In this document: positions 6,900-15,556 of the stretch, piece after piece
How positions within the stretch are numbered: position 1 is the stretch's first letter
How the letters are laid out: every line of letters begins with the position of its first letter
Assembly (NCBI GenBank): GCA_031430435.1
Contig: JANPBM010000024.1
Coordinates: forward strand, 21,490-85,489
DNA length: 64,000 nucleotides
Source: JANNVK01 sp031430435
GTDB taxonomy: Bacteria > Acidobacteriota > Blastocatellia > Pyrinomonadales > Pyrinomonadaceae
Direction: 5' to 3'
Program-made: the position numbers and the translations under genes
Notes under the pieces: generated by a model
The model's database searches: none
What the model was told of the DNA's origin: nothing
What the model saw: the letters and a program-made list of their open reading frames with translations, nothing else

Positions 6900-9320
6900 T
6901 TAATTTTCGAGCTTAAAACTTTTCGGGACAAATTCGACCGCGACAATTTCGCCGGCTTTGTCTTTCGGGCGATAAGTTACAATCGCGGGAATCGGCGGAA
7001 ATTTGGTTCCGCAACCGATTTGCATTCCGCCAATGTCGGGCGTAAACGTATTAAATTTAACGTCTTGCGGAGATTTGGCTTTCAACTTCAAACTCTCGGT
7101 TTCAAATTTAACCAAGAAAAATACCGCGTTTCCACTGCATTCTATTTTTTCGACAATCCCGATTTCGCGTTTTTCGCCCGCTTCGGGTTTTCGCAGCGCC
7201 TCGCGGATTCCCTGCATCATCGCTTCGTTTCTGCCTTTCTCAAACTCGGCGTTTTCAACCGCAATTACTTCCGGCGACGTTTCAATTTCGTTGACAACTT
7301 TGATATTTTGCATTTTCGCAAACTCTTCCGGAGTTTTCAGTTTGAAAGTTTTCGGCACAAAATATATTGCCGTGAGCGTTCCGTTTGATTTTATCTTCAC
7401 GTTTTTATTTTCCAGATAAGTTAAAACCGTCAGCATATTTTTCAAATCCGTTCCGCAACCAACTTGCGCATTTTCTGTCTCGGTCGCAAAATTTATCATT
7501 TTCAATGATGTAAAGTCTTTGCCTGTTAAGTTTAGCGTTCCGGCTCCGACTTTCACCGTATAATTTATCACGCCTTTGACGCAGGTTATTTTTTCGATAA
7601 AACCGACAACTTGAGCTTCGCCCGCTTTCGGTCGCTCGATTCCGCGATTTACTTCGTTATTCTCGTTTTCCGCGTTAATTTTTGCCCATTCAGCTTCGGT
7701 TAAAGGTTTTTCCAGTTTATTGCGGACAATTATAACCTCTCCGTTTTGCCCGATTTCCTGCATTTTTTTCTCGTAATCTTTTCGGTTGCGCTCATTTGCG
7801 GCTTTAATTTCTTCGTTTTGGGCAATCGCTTTCAACAGATTTTGAGCGTTTGAACGCATATCAGGTTCGGCGGTATTTTTAATCAAACTTTCGGCAAGCT
7901 GTTTTGCTTCCGCAAATTTTTCTTGCCGCATATAGATTCGGGCGATTAAAAATTGATATTGTTCGTTGCCCGATTGATATGTCAAACCTTTTTTGAGCAA
8001 TGCCAACGATTCGTCCAAATTTTCGTTATTTACAAAATTGACAAACGCCAACAATCTGTAACTTTCGGTAAAATCAGGCTTTAGCGAAATCGCTTGGTTC
8101 AATAGTTCACGGATTTTAGTCGCAGCTTCGGTCGGATATTTGCGGACATAACCGAATTCATCCATACTTTCACGGCTCAAAATATAGGCGTAATTGTATT
8201 GCGTAAAATGATTTTTCGGGTCTTTGGCGATTGCCGTTTCCAAGTATTTTTTCGCTTCGGTAAACTTTCGCTGCTTGTTTTTCACCAATCCGAGCGAAGT
8301 ATTGGCGACAACCGAATTCGCGTCCAACGCCAACGCTTTAGTGAGGTAAACTTCCGCATCTTCTTGTTCGCCCGTGTGATAAAGCAAATCGCCGAGATAC
8401 GCATTCGCTTCGGATTCCGACATCAGAACGGTCGTCATTTCAGCGTCGAACAAAAGTTTTTTTGTAAAAGTTATGATAGAAATTTGATATTTGCTCTGTG
8501 AAACGTAATTTTTCAAGGCTTTTTCCATCGTTGCGTAATCGTATTGAAACGCTTGTTGAAAGGCTTTCTCCGGCTCGACTTTGTTTATAATCAAAGCAAG
8601 AAATTTGTTCATTCCTTCGTTATTCGCGCCTTTATTTCCTTGAATTAAATAATGAATTAACGCCCAAGCCTGCGCGTAAAAAATCGACCGTGAATGATTT
8701 CCGTTTTGATGAAGCGAGTAATTATCAATTTCAAAAAATGTTTTGAGCGGAATCAGTTGGTTTTGTTGCAACAGATTAAGATGGTTCGATTGAATGTCGC
8801 CGAGGATGATTTTTTGATTGTCTTCGATGCTGAAGGTCGAATAATACTCGGCTAAACCTTCGTTAAACCACGGCGGAATTTCCGAACGCCCGAAATTTGT
8901 ATTGACCATAAAATGAACATATTCGTGAAAAATAGTCTCGTACGTGTCTTTTTTCTCGCCGTCCATTGAAATTGTGATGTAATTTACGTCTTCGCCCGAC
9001 TGAAAATATCCGACAATTCCGTCGTCGGGTTTGCCGTCCGCGCGTTTTGGTTTGAAAGGTTTATACGACGATGAATTTTTGAAAACGACGACGTTTGTTT
9101 GAATCGATTGTGAAAAATTCACCTTCGGAAACAATAAACGAAAAGTTTCCCGAAACTGTTCGAGCTTGGTTGCCACGCCGCGAATATCTTTTTCGCTTGC
9201 GTTGCCGATCAGGAAAAAATTCTTTGAACGAACATTTACCCAAGTATCTTTGGCGACAATTTGAACGGTAAAAAGAAGCGTGAAAAGTAGAACGGCGAAG
9301 AAAAATCGTGATTTCATCAA
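6900..9320 (-). CDS. Secreted HExxH metallopeptidase-like protein with TPRs and a duplicated C-terminal domain
   Basis: 806 residues with a signal peptide. Residues about 25-270 form a gluzincin-like peptidase domain: HEYVH at 132-136 and the third ligand in WFNEGLAEYY (about 154-158). Residues about 310-500 are TPR repeats (ALALDANSVVANTSLGLV, AIAKDPKNHFTQYNYAYIL and others). The C-terminal third contains two copies of one domain: each begins GxVEKI-C or GFIEKITC, contains a GCGT motif and ends FVPK(S/T)FKL, so it is an internal duplication with a conserved Cys pair per copy. It resembles the DUF1570/peptidase-MA architecture common in Acidobacteriota. Exported; substrate unknown. Confidence 0.82.
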   Translation of the reverse strand: MMKSRFFFAVLLFTLLFTVQIVAKDTWVNVRSKNFFLIGNASEKDIRGVATKLEQFRETFRLLFPKVNFSQSIQTNVVVFKNSSSYKPFKPKRADGKPDDGIVGYFQSGEDVNYITISMDGEKKDTYETIFHEYVHFMVNTNFGRSEIPPWFNEGLAEYYSTFSIEDNQKIILGDIQSNHLNLLQQNQLIPLKTFFEIDNYSLHQNGNHSRSIFYAQAWALIHYLIQGNKGANNEGMNKFLALIINKVEPEKAFQQAFQYDYATMEKALKNYVSQSKYQISIITFTKKLLFDAEMTTVLMSESEANAYLGDLLYHTGEQEDAEVYLTKALALDANSVVANTSLGLVKNKQRKFTEAKKYLETAIAKDPKNHFTQYNYAYILSRESMDEFGYVRKYPTEAATKIRELLNQAISLKPDFTESYRLLAFVNFVNNENLDESLALLKKGLTYQSGNEQYQFLIARIYMRQEKFAEAKQLAESLIKNTAEPDMRSNAQNLLKAIAQNEEIKAANERNRKDYEKKMQEIGQNGEVIIVRNKLEKPLTEAEWAKINAENENNEVNRGIERPKAGEAQVVGFIEKITCVKGVINYTVKVGAGTLNLTGKDFTSLKMINFATETENAQVGCGTDLKNMLTVLTYLENKNVKIKSNGTLTAIYFVPKTFKLKTPEEFAKMQNIKVVNEIETSPEVIAVENAEFEKGRNEAMMQGIREALRKPEAGEKREIGIVEKIECSGNAVFFLVKFETESLKLKAKSPQDVKFNTFTPDIGGMQIGCGTKFPPIPAIVTYRPKDKAGEIVAVEFVPKSFKLEN

Positions 9321-9401
9321 ACAAAAACCTCCAAGTTAATAGACACGAATTGTAAGAAATAAAAAGGTTTAAGTCAATAAAGTTGCGGATAAAAGAAAAA
9401 A

Positions 9402-9806
9402 CTATACGCCTGTGCTTTGTGCCAACAAAGCTCTGACTACTTTCTCTGTTCTTGGTGATTGTAAAATACCTTTCAATTCATTTAAAAATCTCTCTTCATC
9501 TTTAATATCGGGTATAGATGAAATATAGCTTTCAGAATCGTCAAACTTACTAATATTAGCAGGAAATAGAGCGAACAAATGATCTACAGCAAAAAGCAAA
9601 TAACTATAACTCAGACTCGGTGCCTTTACATAAAAATAATGTGTAAAACTGCCCCCTTTAATGTCTGATCTGATTTCACCGGTTAAAATGCCATTTGTCT
9701 TCTTTTCCAAAAAAGTAGCTTGCTCTTTTAAGATAGTTAGTGGCGTTCTGATTGGTTCAGTAATAATTTCGCTCCATAAATCAACTGTTTCGTTTGTTTC
9801 TGTCAT
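9402..9806 (-). CDS. Hypothetical protein, downstream of an EEP-fold gene
   Basis: 134 residues, soluble, no signal peptide. No recognised motif. It starts 14 bases after the stop of the endonuclease/exonuclease/phosphatase-like gene on the same strand, so the two probably form a two-gene unit. Its base composition seems slightly more AT-rich than the housekeeping genes around it, which would fit an acquired pair, but this was judged by eye only. Confidence 0.65.
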   Translation of the reverse strand: MTETNETVDLWSEIITEPIRTPLTILKEQATFLEKKTNGILTGEIRSDIKGGSFTHYFYVKAPSLSYSYLLFAVDHLFALFPANISKFDDSESYISSIPDIKDEERFLNELKGILQSPRTEKVVRALLAQSTGV

Positions 9807-9820
9807 AAAAACTCCTAAAT

Positions 9821-10630
9821 TTATAAATTCAAGCCAAAGAAAATCGGTAAATGGTCTGATGCAAAATTTGCATTCGGCAAACCGTTTTCGTTCAAAAGCG
9901 ATTTTCCGCCGACCGAATCTATGATTTTCAAATTTTCCATCGAAAATATGTTCAAAAGTTCAGGTCTAACCAAAACTTGATCATACATATTCCAAAAATG
10001 TGCAACGTGTTCCGATGAGCGATAATAATGCGTTCCAGCAGAAAACGCCGAAAAGTCTCCGAAAAAATTCCACATCGGATTGTAAAAGAACGGATAATCT
10101 CTGCCTTGCACGGTTCGGCTTCCTTTTTGGGCAATTTGCCGGCTCATTACCGCATGTAAACCTGTCGTTTTGACCATTCCAGCTTCAAACGGATTCATAT
10201 TCAAATCGCCGACCAAAACTGTTCGTGAATGTCCGACTTCGTTTTCTGCGTTTCTGACAAATTTCGCTAACTCTTCTCCCTCAACTTCTTGACTTCCATC
10301 CCTCCAGTTTGTTTTAGTAGGAAAATGAGCAACTGCCAACAAAATGTCGTCTAAACCGGGTAATTTCAGATGACGAATTGTGTAACGCGATGATTCGCTG
10401 AACTTCGGAAAAATGTCATCTCGGTATTTTGAATATACGCGAATTTTGTCGCAGAAACTTTCGTTCAGAAAATAAAGAAACTCATTTTCATTGATTACTT
10501 GTAAAAGTCTTGTCGGATTCTCAACGTATTCAGCCAACATTATTACATCTGCGTTGTGTTCTAATGCTAATTCTGTGATGAGCGATTCAATCGGCTTTTT
10601 GTACACATTCCAAAACAGGAAATTTATCAT
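9821..10630 (-). CDS. Endonuclease/exonuclease/phosphatase (EEP) superfamily protein
   Basis: 269 residues. The EEP metal-site motifs appear in order: WN at residues 7-8, an acidic ML-AE at 31-34, GDLNMNPFE in the middle, and SDHLPIFF near the C-terminus. Enzymes of this fold cleave phosphodiesters in DNA, RNA, inositol phosphates or sphingomyelin, so the substrate cannot be set. There is no signal peptide, so a cytosolic nuclease or phosphatase is more likely than a toxin. It lies just after yebC and before an unknown small gene on the same strand. Confidence 0.82.
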   Translation of the reverse strand: MINFLFWNVYKKPIESLITELALEHNADVIMLAEYVENPTRLLQVINENEFLYFLNESFCDKIRVYSKYRDDIFPKFSESSRYTIRHLKLPGLDDILLAVAHFPTKTNWRDGSQEVEGEELAKFVRNAENEVGHSRTVLVGDLNMNPFEAGMVKTTGLHAVMSRQIAQKGSRTVQGRDYPFFYNPMWNFFGDFSAFSAGTHYYRSSEHVAHFWNMYDQVLVRPELLNIFSMENLKIIDSVGGKSLLNENGLPNANFASDHLPIFFGLNL

Positions 10631-10650
10631 TGAGGTTTCCCTTTCACCTG

Positions 10651-11391
10651 CTATTCGTAATCTTTATCGTCTATATCAAAGTTTGCGAAAACTTTCTGCA
10701 CGTCGTCGTTATCTTCCAACGCATCGTAAAGTTTGAGCATTTTCTTCGCATCGTCGCCTTCAAGGTGCGTAAAGGTTTGCGGAATCATCGTAATTTCAGC
10801 ATTTTCGGTTTCAACTTTCGCGGCTTTTAAGGCTTCGACAACCGCCTCGAAATTTTCTTGCGAAGTGTAAATCTCAAAAACTTCGCCGCCGTCTTGCATA
10901 TCGTCCGCACCTGCTTCCAACACGAGTTCAAACAATTCGTCTTCGGGTTTCGCATCTTTGCTGACGAAAATCTGTCCTTTGCGGTCAAACATCCACGCGA
11001 CCGAACCTGTTTCGCCCAAGTTTCCGCCGTTTTTTGAAAACAGATGGCGAATTTCGGCAACGGAACGATTGCGATTATCGGTCATTACTTCGATTAAAAC
11101 CGCGACACCGCCGATTCCGTAACCTTCGTAAACCAATTCTTCGTAATTCACGCCTTCAAGCTCGCCCGTGCCGCGTTTTATCGCCCGATCAATCGTATCG
11201 TTCGGCATATTTTGGGCTTTTGCGTCCGTAACCGCTTTCCGCAGACGTGCGTTGGAATCAAGATCGCCCGTTCCGCCCGTGCGAGCCGCAACCGTGATTT
11301 CTTTGATAAGTTTGGTAAAAACTTTCCCGCGTTTTGCGTCCAAAGCACCTTTTTTGTGCTTGATTGTGTGCCATTTACTGTGTCCTGACAT
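10651..11391 (-). CDS. yebC: YebC/PmpR/TACO1 family protein
   Basis: 246 residues, full length. The start MSGHSKWHTIKHKKGALDAKRGK and the segments MPNDTIDRAI and YEGYGIGGVA are diagnostic. Members were long annotated as transcription regulators; later work links the family to translation, easing ribosome stalling at proline-rich stretches, and to activation of organellar translation. Cytosolic. Sits upstream of the EEP gene with 20 bases between. Confidence 0.95.
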   Translation of the reverse strand: MSGHSKWHTIKHKKGALDAKRGKVFTKLIKEITVAARTGGTGDLDSNARLRKAVTDAKAQNMPNDTIDRAIKRGTGELEGVNYEELVYEGYGIGGVAVLIEVMTDNRNRSVAEIRHLFSKNGGNLGETGSVAWMFDRKGQIFVSKDAKPEDELFELVLEAGADDMQDGGEVFEIYTSQENFEAVVEALKAAKVETENAEITMIPQTFTHLEGDDAKKMLKLYDALEDNDDVQKVFANFDIDDKDYE

Positions 11392-11431
11392 ATTATTTCC
11401 TTGTGATTATAGATTCAAAAGTAAGAGTTTA

Positions 11432-11959
11432 TCACGCCATTTTTTCGATAGGCAACCTTGTAAGATAATCTGTTCTAATAACAACTGTTCCGGCGATAAG
11501 ATCATGCAATGCTCGGCGTTTTTGATTGAATAAACAAGTTACAATTTCGATGATAAACCAAATCAAACTTACATAGCCAAACCAATCAAACACCATTGAA
11601 ACGTTTGGACTTACTTCGCCAATAATGATTACATAAACTGATAAAACTACAAAAACACAAAAACTCGATATGTAAAAGAAATCACGAAAAACAGATTGTG
11701 TAAGTGTTATATTTTTAGTTTCCGAAACGTCAATGACTTTTATTTTCATCAACATTTTTCCAACTGTTTGACCGTAAAGGAAATGAAGCAAAACTCCGTA
11801 AGATATTTCGAGTAAACTGAAAACAATAATTATTGTTTCGTTGTAAACGAATGCTCCGTCATTAAGTAAATAATTTCTGAGGTTAGCCAAAACCGTTAAA
11901 ATAAGTCCGTCAATAACGCCAGCCCAAAACCGTTTCCGAGTAGTTTCATATTGCTTCAT
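11432..11959 (-). CDS. RDD family membrane protein
   Basis: 175 residues with three or four hydrophobic segments. The N-terminal KRFWAGVIDGLILTVLAN matches the first RDD helix with its Arg and Asp, and YGQTVGKMLMKIKVID is the typical loop; RRALHDLIAGTVVI is the final RDD motif. RDD proteins are implicated in ion or sodium/proton transport in a few cases but most are uncharacterised. Four bases after the YggU-like gene on the same strand, so part of the YggT-YggU-RDD unit. Confidence 0.85.
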   Translation of the reverse strand: MKQYETTRKRFWAGVIDGLILTVLANLRNYLLNDGAFVYNETIIIVFSLLEISYGVLLHFLYGQTVGKMLMKIKVIDVSETKNITLTQSVFRDFFYISSFCVFVVLSVYVIIIGEVSPNVSMVFDWFGYVSLIWFIIEIVTCLFNQKRRALHDLIAGTVVIRTDYLTRLPIEKMA

Positions 11960-11962
11960 AAT

Positions 11963-12244
11963 TTATGCAATGTGCGACAAATCATTTTGACTCACTCCTA
12001 CAATCTTAACTTGTTTTAACTTAGAAGTTTGTCCGCCGATAATTTCAACATCGCTTTTTGAAACGTGAAAAAAATTTGCCAAAAGTGCGATAAGCTCTTT
12101 GTTCGCTTCGCCGTCAACGGGCGGAGAGTTTAGTTTAACCTTCAATGCTCCGTCATATTCGCCGATAATTTCGCTGCGTGAACTGCGTGGAATTACACGA
12201 ACCGCGAAAATAATCGCACTGTCCTTTTCCGTAAAATTTATCAA
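11963..12244 (-). CDS. DUF167/YggU family protein
   Basis: 93 residues. The pattern AVRVIPRSSRSEIIGEYDG, then LKVKLNSPPVDGEANKELI and VEIIGGQTSKLKQVKI, is the DUF167 (YggU) signature. Function unknown, though it is widely found beside YggT, and here it starts within the stop of the YggT gene (4-base overlap), the classic pairing. Cytosolic. Confidence 0.92.
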   Translation of the reverse strand: MINFTEKDSAIIFAVRVIPRSSRSEIIGEYDGALKVKLNSPPVDGEANKELIALLANFFHVSKSDVEIIGGQTSKLKQVKIVGVSQNDLSHIA

Positions 12245-12828
12245 AGTACAAACGACCGCAAAATAAAACTCTGAACAATCTGTAACACAATCAGCACTAC
12301 CATCGCCGAAATATCAAACATTCCGATTGGTGGAATCAAACGTTGAACCGGCAACATGACAGGATCGGTTACTCGTCGAATAAACCCGAAAAATGTTTTG
12401 CGACCAAATACGAACCACGACGATAAAATGCGTAGAAAAATAAACAGAATATAAATACTCAGCAACGCATACAAAACAATTCCGACAATGGCTTTAATGC
12501 TTCCCTTTACGATGCCGAGAGTTAAACCGTCAATTATAAGGAAGGTGTTCCCGATAATTTGCAAGGCAAAGTAAGCCAAGACGCACATCACTAAAGCGGT
12601 CAAAATCGGCGCGTATTTTTTGTCGATTCGATACCGAAACAGAAAATCTGCCGCAGGTTGAACAAAGCGGTTTGTGTGTTTTCGGAGTTGATAACCGAAT
12701 CTGCCGACAGTCCCGAACGGATTCGGATCGGCGAAAGTGATTATAATTCTAATCGCCAAAAGACCGACAAAAACCGACATCGCCCAAAACACAATCGCAC
12801 TAATTATCGGATATATTGAAGTTAGCAT
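12241..12828 (-). CDS. YggT family membrane protein (duplicated)
   Basis: 195 residues with about four to five hydrophobic segments, in two YggT-like halves. The C-terminal half has the typical SSWFVFGRKTFFGFIRRVTDP and MLPVQRLIPPIGMFDIS, close to the family consensus in which the region before PIRRIIPPIGGIDLS is conserved. Relatives are linked to envelope stress, osmotic response and, in phototrophs, chloroplast protein placement. Coupled to yggU by overlapping start and stop. Confidence 0.88.
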   Translation of the reverse strand: MLTSIYPIISAIVFWAMSVFVGLLAIRIIITFADPNPFGTVGRFGYQLRKHTNRFVQPAADFLFRYRIDKKYAPILTALVMCVLAYFALQIIGNTFLIIDGLTLGIVKGSIKAIVGIVLYALLSIYILFIFLRILSSWFVFGRKTFFGFIRRVTDPVMLPVQRLIPPIGMFDISAMVVLIVLQIVQSFILRSFVL

Positions 12829-12858
12829 AAAACTTTTCTTAACCTTTTACTTTTTTAA

Positions 12859-13317
12859 CTATTTGCTCCAAAAGGCTTTTCCGGTCGAAATTTCTTCCAA
12901 AGTTTCGGCAATTTCGCGGTCGTCTTCCATCTCAAGAGCAATGTCTGCCATTGAAACAATTCCTTGTAAAATACCGTCTTCGTTGACAATCGGCACACGG
13001 CGAACTTGTTTTTCGCCCATTGTGCGGATTGCGTTGAAGGCAAAATCATCGGGTTTCGCAGTAAAAAGTTCGGTCGTCATTACGTCCGAAACTTTGGTCG
13101 CGGAATCTTTGGCATCGGCGATTGCCCGCACGACAATATCACGGTCGGTAACGATTCCGAGCAGTTTATTTGTTCCTGTTTCGACAATCGGTAGAACGCC
13201 GATGTCTTTATCTTTCATCAGTTTAGCAACATCTTGAAGCGACATTTCCACCGTTCCGACCGAAACATTGCTCGTCATAATTTCTCGGCATTTGATGCGT
13301 GATTTTGTTGGTTCCAT
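12859..13317 (-). CDS. CBS-pair domain protein
   Basis: 152 residues made of two CBS motifs (residues about 12-68 and 78-135). Both contain the typical D-R-D-I-V pattern or its equivalent: GIVTDRDIVVRAI in the first and GIVSMADIALEME in the second. Such small CBS proteins bind adenine nucleotides and report energy state or stress. No effector domain is fused. Ends 30 bases before the YggT start on the same strand, so it may lead that operon. Confidence 0.93.
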   Translation of the reverse strand: MEPTKSRIKCREIMTSNVSVGTVEMSLQDVAKLMKDKDIGVLPIVETGTNKLLGIVTDRDIVVRAIADAKDSATKVSDVMTTELFTAKPDDFAFNAIRTMGEKQVRRVPIVNEDGILQGIVSMADIALEMEDDREIAETLEEISTGKAFWSK

Positions 13318-13357
13318 ATTTTTATCTTAAACTAATTCCGGATTAACGTAAAATTTT

Positions 13358-13398
13358 AACGCAAAGAACGCGAAGGAAAGACGCAAAGGTACGCAAAC
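13358..13398. repeat. Short ACGCAAAG-type direct repeat
   Basis: Near-heptameric copies: AACGCAAAG, AACGCGAAGG, ACGCAAAGG and ACGCAAAC follow one another between the CBS gene and the downstream membrane-protein gene. This word family occurs between genes in many bacterial genomes. It is one of several such elements here. Confidence 0.6.
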
Positions 13399-13419
13399 AT
13401 TTTTCCCGCCGTCTCTCCA

Positions 13420-14466
13420 TCACTTCGTCACACTCTCAAGGCTCTTCCGTCTCCAAACAAAGCCGTCCAGAAAGTAATGCGTCAACTGAGGCAACGCGAG
13501 AAGCGGAACGATGAACATTTTAAGATTTCCGAGTTCAATATCTCCGCCGAAAAACCGGGATTTTTCGTGCCAAATTCCGCGATTCCAAAACAATTCTTCA
13601 ACGTAAGCCAACGCCCAAAGTGTGATTAAAAAGAAAAACCAATTGCCCGAAAGCGTTGCATACACACGATTTGCAGTTTCACGACGCTTTTTCGCATAGA
13701 AATAAACAATCGCAAAATACGGAACGCCGTGAATTATTACATTCGTAACCGTGAACGCATAATCAGAATTAAACGCGACAATTCCGAGATACCAACAAAT
13801 CGCGGTTGTCAGCACGACAATATCTTTTCCGATGTTCAGAAAACGCCGCGTTGCAAACAAATAAATCGTTTTAATTGTGTAAATAACAAGCGATAAAATG
13901 TAAATCGGAAACAAGATTTTTTCGACAATCGCGGGCAAACCGATAAAATCGTTTTGCACAAACCACTCAAAATTTCGAGGCAAATTTGTCATCCAAAAAG
14001 CTAACGGATAAATTGTCGCCAAATAAATCGTGATCGTATCAATCCAATAAGTTGTTGTGTTTGTTTCATTTAGCTTGCGGCGATAGAGTGAAACCCAGCC
14101 GAATTGTTGACGGACAAAGTGAAAAACGGCAATCGTTGCCAAAACTCGCCAAAACAAAACGGACGATTCGGAATAAAGAGCAACGCCGAAAATATAACCG
14201 AAAAACGGCGTAGCAAGATACAAAAACGGACGGCGTTTTACTTCGTTGACATCAAAATAAACGCGAAAACTTGTCGCCCAAACGTGAGCCACATCAATCA
14301 TTAAAATCGTTGTAACCCAAGTCCAATCAGGCGTTTCATCGTGCAAAATACCGATTTGCGAACCGATAAACAACAGCAAAATCGAGACAACCGCACTTCC
14401 GAGAAACACGGATAAATCAATATTTCGGGAAAAAAGCCAATTTGATTGTGATAATTTTTCACTCAC
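13420..14466 (-). CDS. Multi-pass membrane protein of unknown function
   Basis: 348 residues, with about eight to nine hydrophobic segments. The most recognisable piece is FHFVRQQFGWVSLYRRK, a conserved-looking cytosolic loop with charged residues. No catalytic family is recognised. Start is GTG at 14466 with MSEK. The gene lies between the CBS gene and the tRNA, all on the minus strand, with a terminator hairpin separating it from the tRNA. Confidence 0.8.
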   Translation of the reverse strand: MSEKLSQSNWLFSRNIDLSVFLGSAVVSILLLFIGSQIGILHDETPDWTWVTTILMIDVAHVWATSFRVYFDVNEVKRRPFLYLATPFFGYIFGVALYSESSVLFWRVLATIAVFHFVRQQFGWVSLYRRKLNETNTTTYWIDTITIYLATIYPLAFWMTNLPRNFEWFVQNDFIGLPAIVEKILFPIYILSLVIYTIKTIYLFATRRFLNIGKDIVVLTTAICWYLGIVAFNSDYAFTVTNVIIHGVPYFAIVYFYAKKRRETANRVYATLSGNWFFFLITLWALAYVEELFWNRGIWHEKSRFFGGDIELGNLKMFIVPLLALPQLTHYFLDGFVWRRKSLESVTK

Positions 14467-14499
14467 ACGCCAATTTAAGCATAATTACGGCAAAAAAAG

Positions 14500-14527
14500 A
14501 AAAAGCAGCCAAAACTGACTGCTTTTT
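14500..14527 (-). terminator. Terminator hairpin after the CAU tRNA
   Basis: AAAAAGCAG (14500-14508) and CTGCTTTTT (14519-14527) form a 9-bp stem with a 10-base loop and a T-rich tract on the minus strand. It lies 3 bases after the tRNA 3' end. Confidence 0.75.
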
Positions 14528-14529
14528 TA

Positions 14530-14602
14530 TGCCCTCGGAAGGATTCGAACCTTCAACCAACGGATTATGAGTCCGGTGCTCTAACCGTTGAGCTACAAGG
14601 GC
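14530..14602 (-). tRNA. tRNA with CAU anticodon, probably tRNA-Ile2
   Basis: A 73-nt cloverleaf on the minus strand: acceptor GCCCTTG pairs with CGAGGGC, D-arm GCTC/GAGC, anticodon loop CTCATAA, T-arm GAAGG/TTCGAAT/CCTTC. The anticodon is CAU. An 8-base D-loop and a TTGGT-like variable loop resemble E. coli tRNA-Ile2, whose C34 is changed to lysidine by TilS, more than elongator tRNA-Met; this is inference. The 3' end is discriminator A73 followed by TAA, so CCA is not encoded and must be added by the CCA-adding enzyme (found at 60549). The bottom pair of the anticodon stem is a C-U mismatch. The next gene on the other strand must start after 14602. Confidence 0.93.
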
Positions 14603-14650
14603 TTCACGGCGACTTTTCAATTCTACGAAAAAGCCGTTAAACTAGCAAAT

Positions 14651-15556
14651 GTGGAATATGATGTTGTGATAATCGGCGGCGGTGCGGCGGGAATTTCGGC
14701 GGCTTGCTGGTGCGGTGAACTCGGTCTGAGTGCGGTTTTGATAGAATCAAATGCCGAACTTGGCGGACAACTTAACTATGTTTTTAATCCGATAAAAAAT
14801 CATTTGGGCGTTGAAACAGCAAACGGACAAGAAATGCGTGATATTTTTGTAAGCCAAATGCAAAATTGGCAGTTTGATATTTTAACAAAAGCTGCGGTTT
14901 CTAAAGTTGATTTCGATGAAAAAACTGTTTCGCTGTCTGACGGTAAAACTTTATCTTTCAAGGCTTTAGTGATTGCCACAGGCGTTCGTCGCAGAAAGTT
15001 GAATATCAAAGGCGAAACGGAATTTGTCGGTAAAGGAATTATTGAATCGGGCAAACGCGACGGAAAAACTTTAGTCGGAAAAACTGTTTGCGTCATCGGC
15101 GGCGGCGATGCGGCGTTGGAAAATGCTCTGATTTTAGCCGAATTTGCAGAGAAAGTTTTCCTTATTCATCGCCGCGAAACTTTTCGCGGACGCAACGAAT
15201 TTTTAACTCAGATTTTGACTAATCCGAAAATCAAGATTCTGCGGAACACGCAACTTATTGAAATTATCGGAAGCAAAAATGTTGAAGCAATCAAACTGAA
15301 AACCGATACCGAATTTATTTTGCCGACCGACGCAATAATTTTTCGGCTTGGCGTGGAACCGAACACGGAATTTTTTCGTGATAAGATTATGAAAGACGAA
15401 TTCGGTTACATAAAAATTGACGGTAATTGCGAAACGAATTTACGAAATATTTTTGCCGTCGGCGATGTCGCAAACCCTTTGTCGCCAACAGTTAGCAGTG
15501 CTGTGGGAACAGGAACAACTGCCGCCAAAGTGATTTGGCAAAGGTTAAATTTGTGA
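14651..15556 (+). CDS. Thioredoxin reductase-like FAD/NAD(P)H flavoprotein lacking the CxxC motif
   Basis: About 301 residues. The N-terminal GGGAAGISAACWCGELG is the FAD Rossmann motif, GGQLN is the family loop, CVIGGGDAALENAL is the NADPH Rossmann motif, and AVGDVANPLSP is the FAD-contacting C-terminal motif. In thioredoxin reductase a redox CATC motif stands before the second Rossmann fold; here that place reads SGKRDGKTL, so no redox Cys pair. It therefore resembles ferredoxin/flavodoxin-NADP reductases or the CxxC-less TrxR-like group. An upstream TTG at 14588 falls inside the tRNA gene, so GTG 14651 is the likelier start. A small zinc-ribbon gene follows with a 4-base overlap. Confidence 0.85.
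   Translation: MEYDVVIIGGGAAGISAACWCGELGLSAVLIESNAELGGQLNYVFNPIKNHLGVETANGQEMRDIFVSQMQNWQFDILTKAAVSKVDFDEKTVSLSDGKTLSFKALVIATGVRRRKLNIKGETEFVGKGIIESGKRDGKTLVGKTVCVIGGGDAALENALILAEFAEKVFLIHRRETFRGRNEFLTQILTNPKIKILRNTQLIEIIGSKNVEAIKLKTDTEFILPTDAIIFRLGVEPNTEFFRDKIMKDEFGYIKIDGNCETNLRNIFAVGDVANPLSPTVSSAVGTGTTAAKVIWQRLNL

Noticed and set aside
6849..7388. Plus-strand frame of about 179 codons opposite the HExxH/TPR gene 3' end
   Set aside because: Phe/Arg-rich composition typical of the reverse of an AT-leaning gene; overlaps the terminator hairpin.
12737..13237. Open frame on the plus strand opposite the CBS gene and YggT start
   Set aside because: Antisense shadow of a well-supported gene with no motif or ribosome-binding site.
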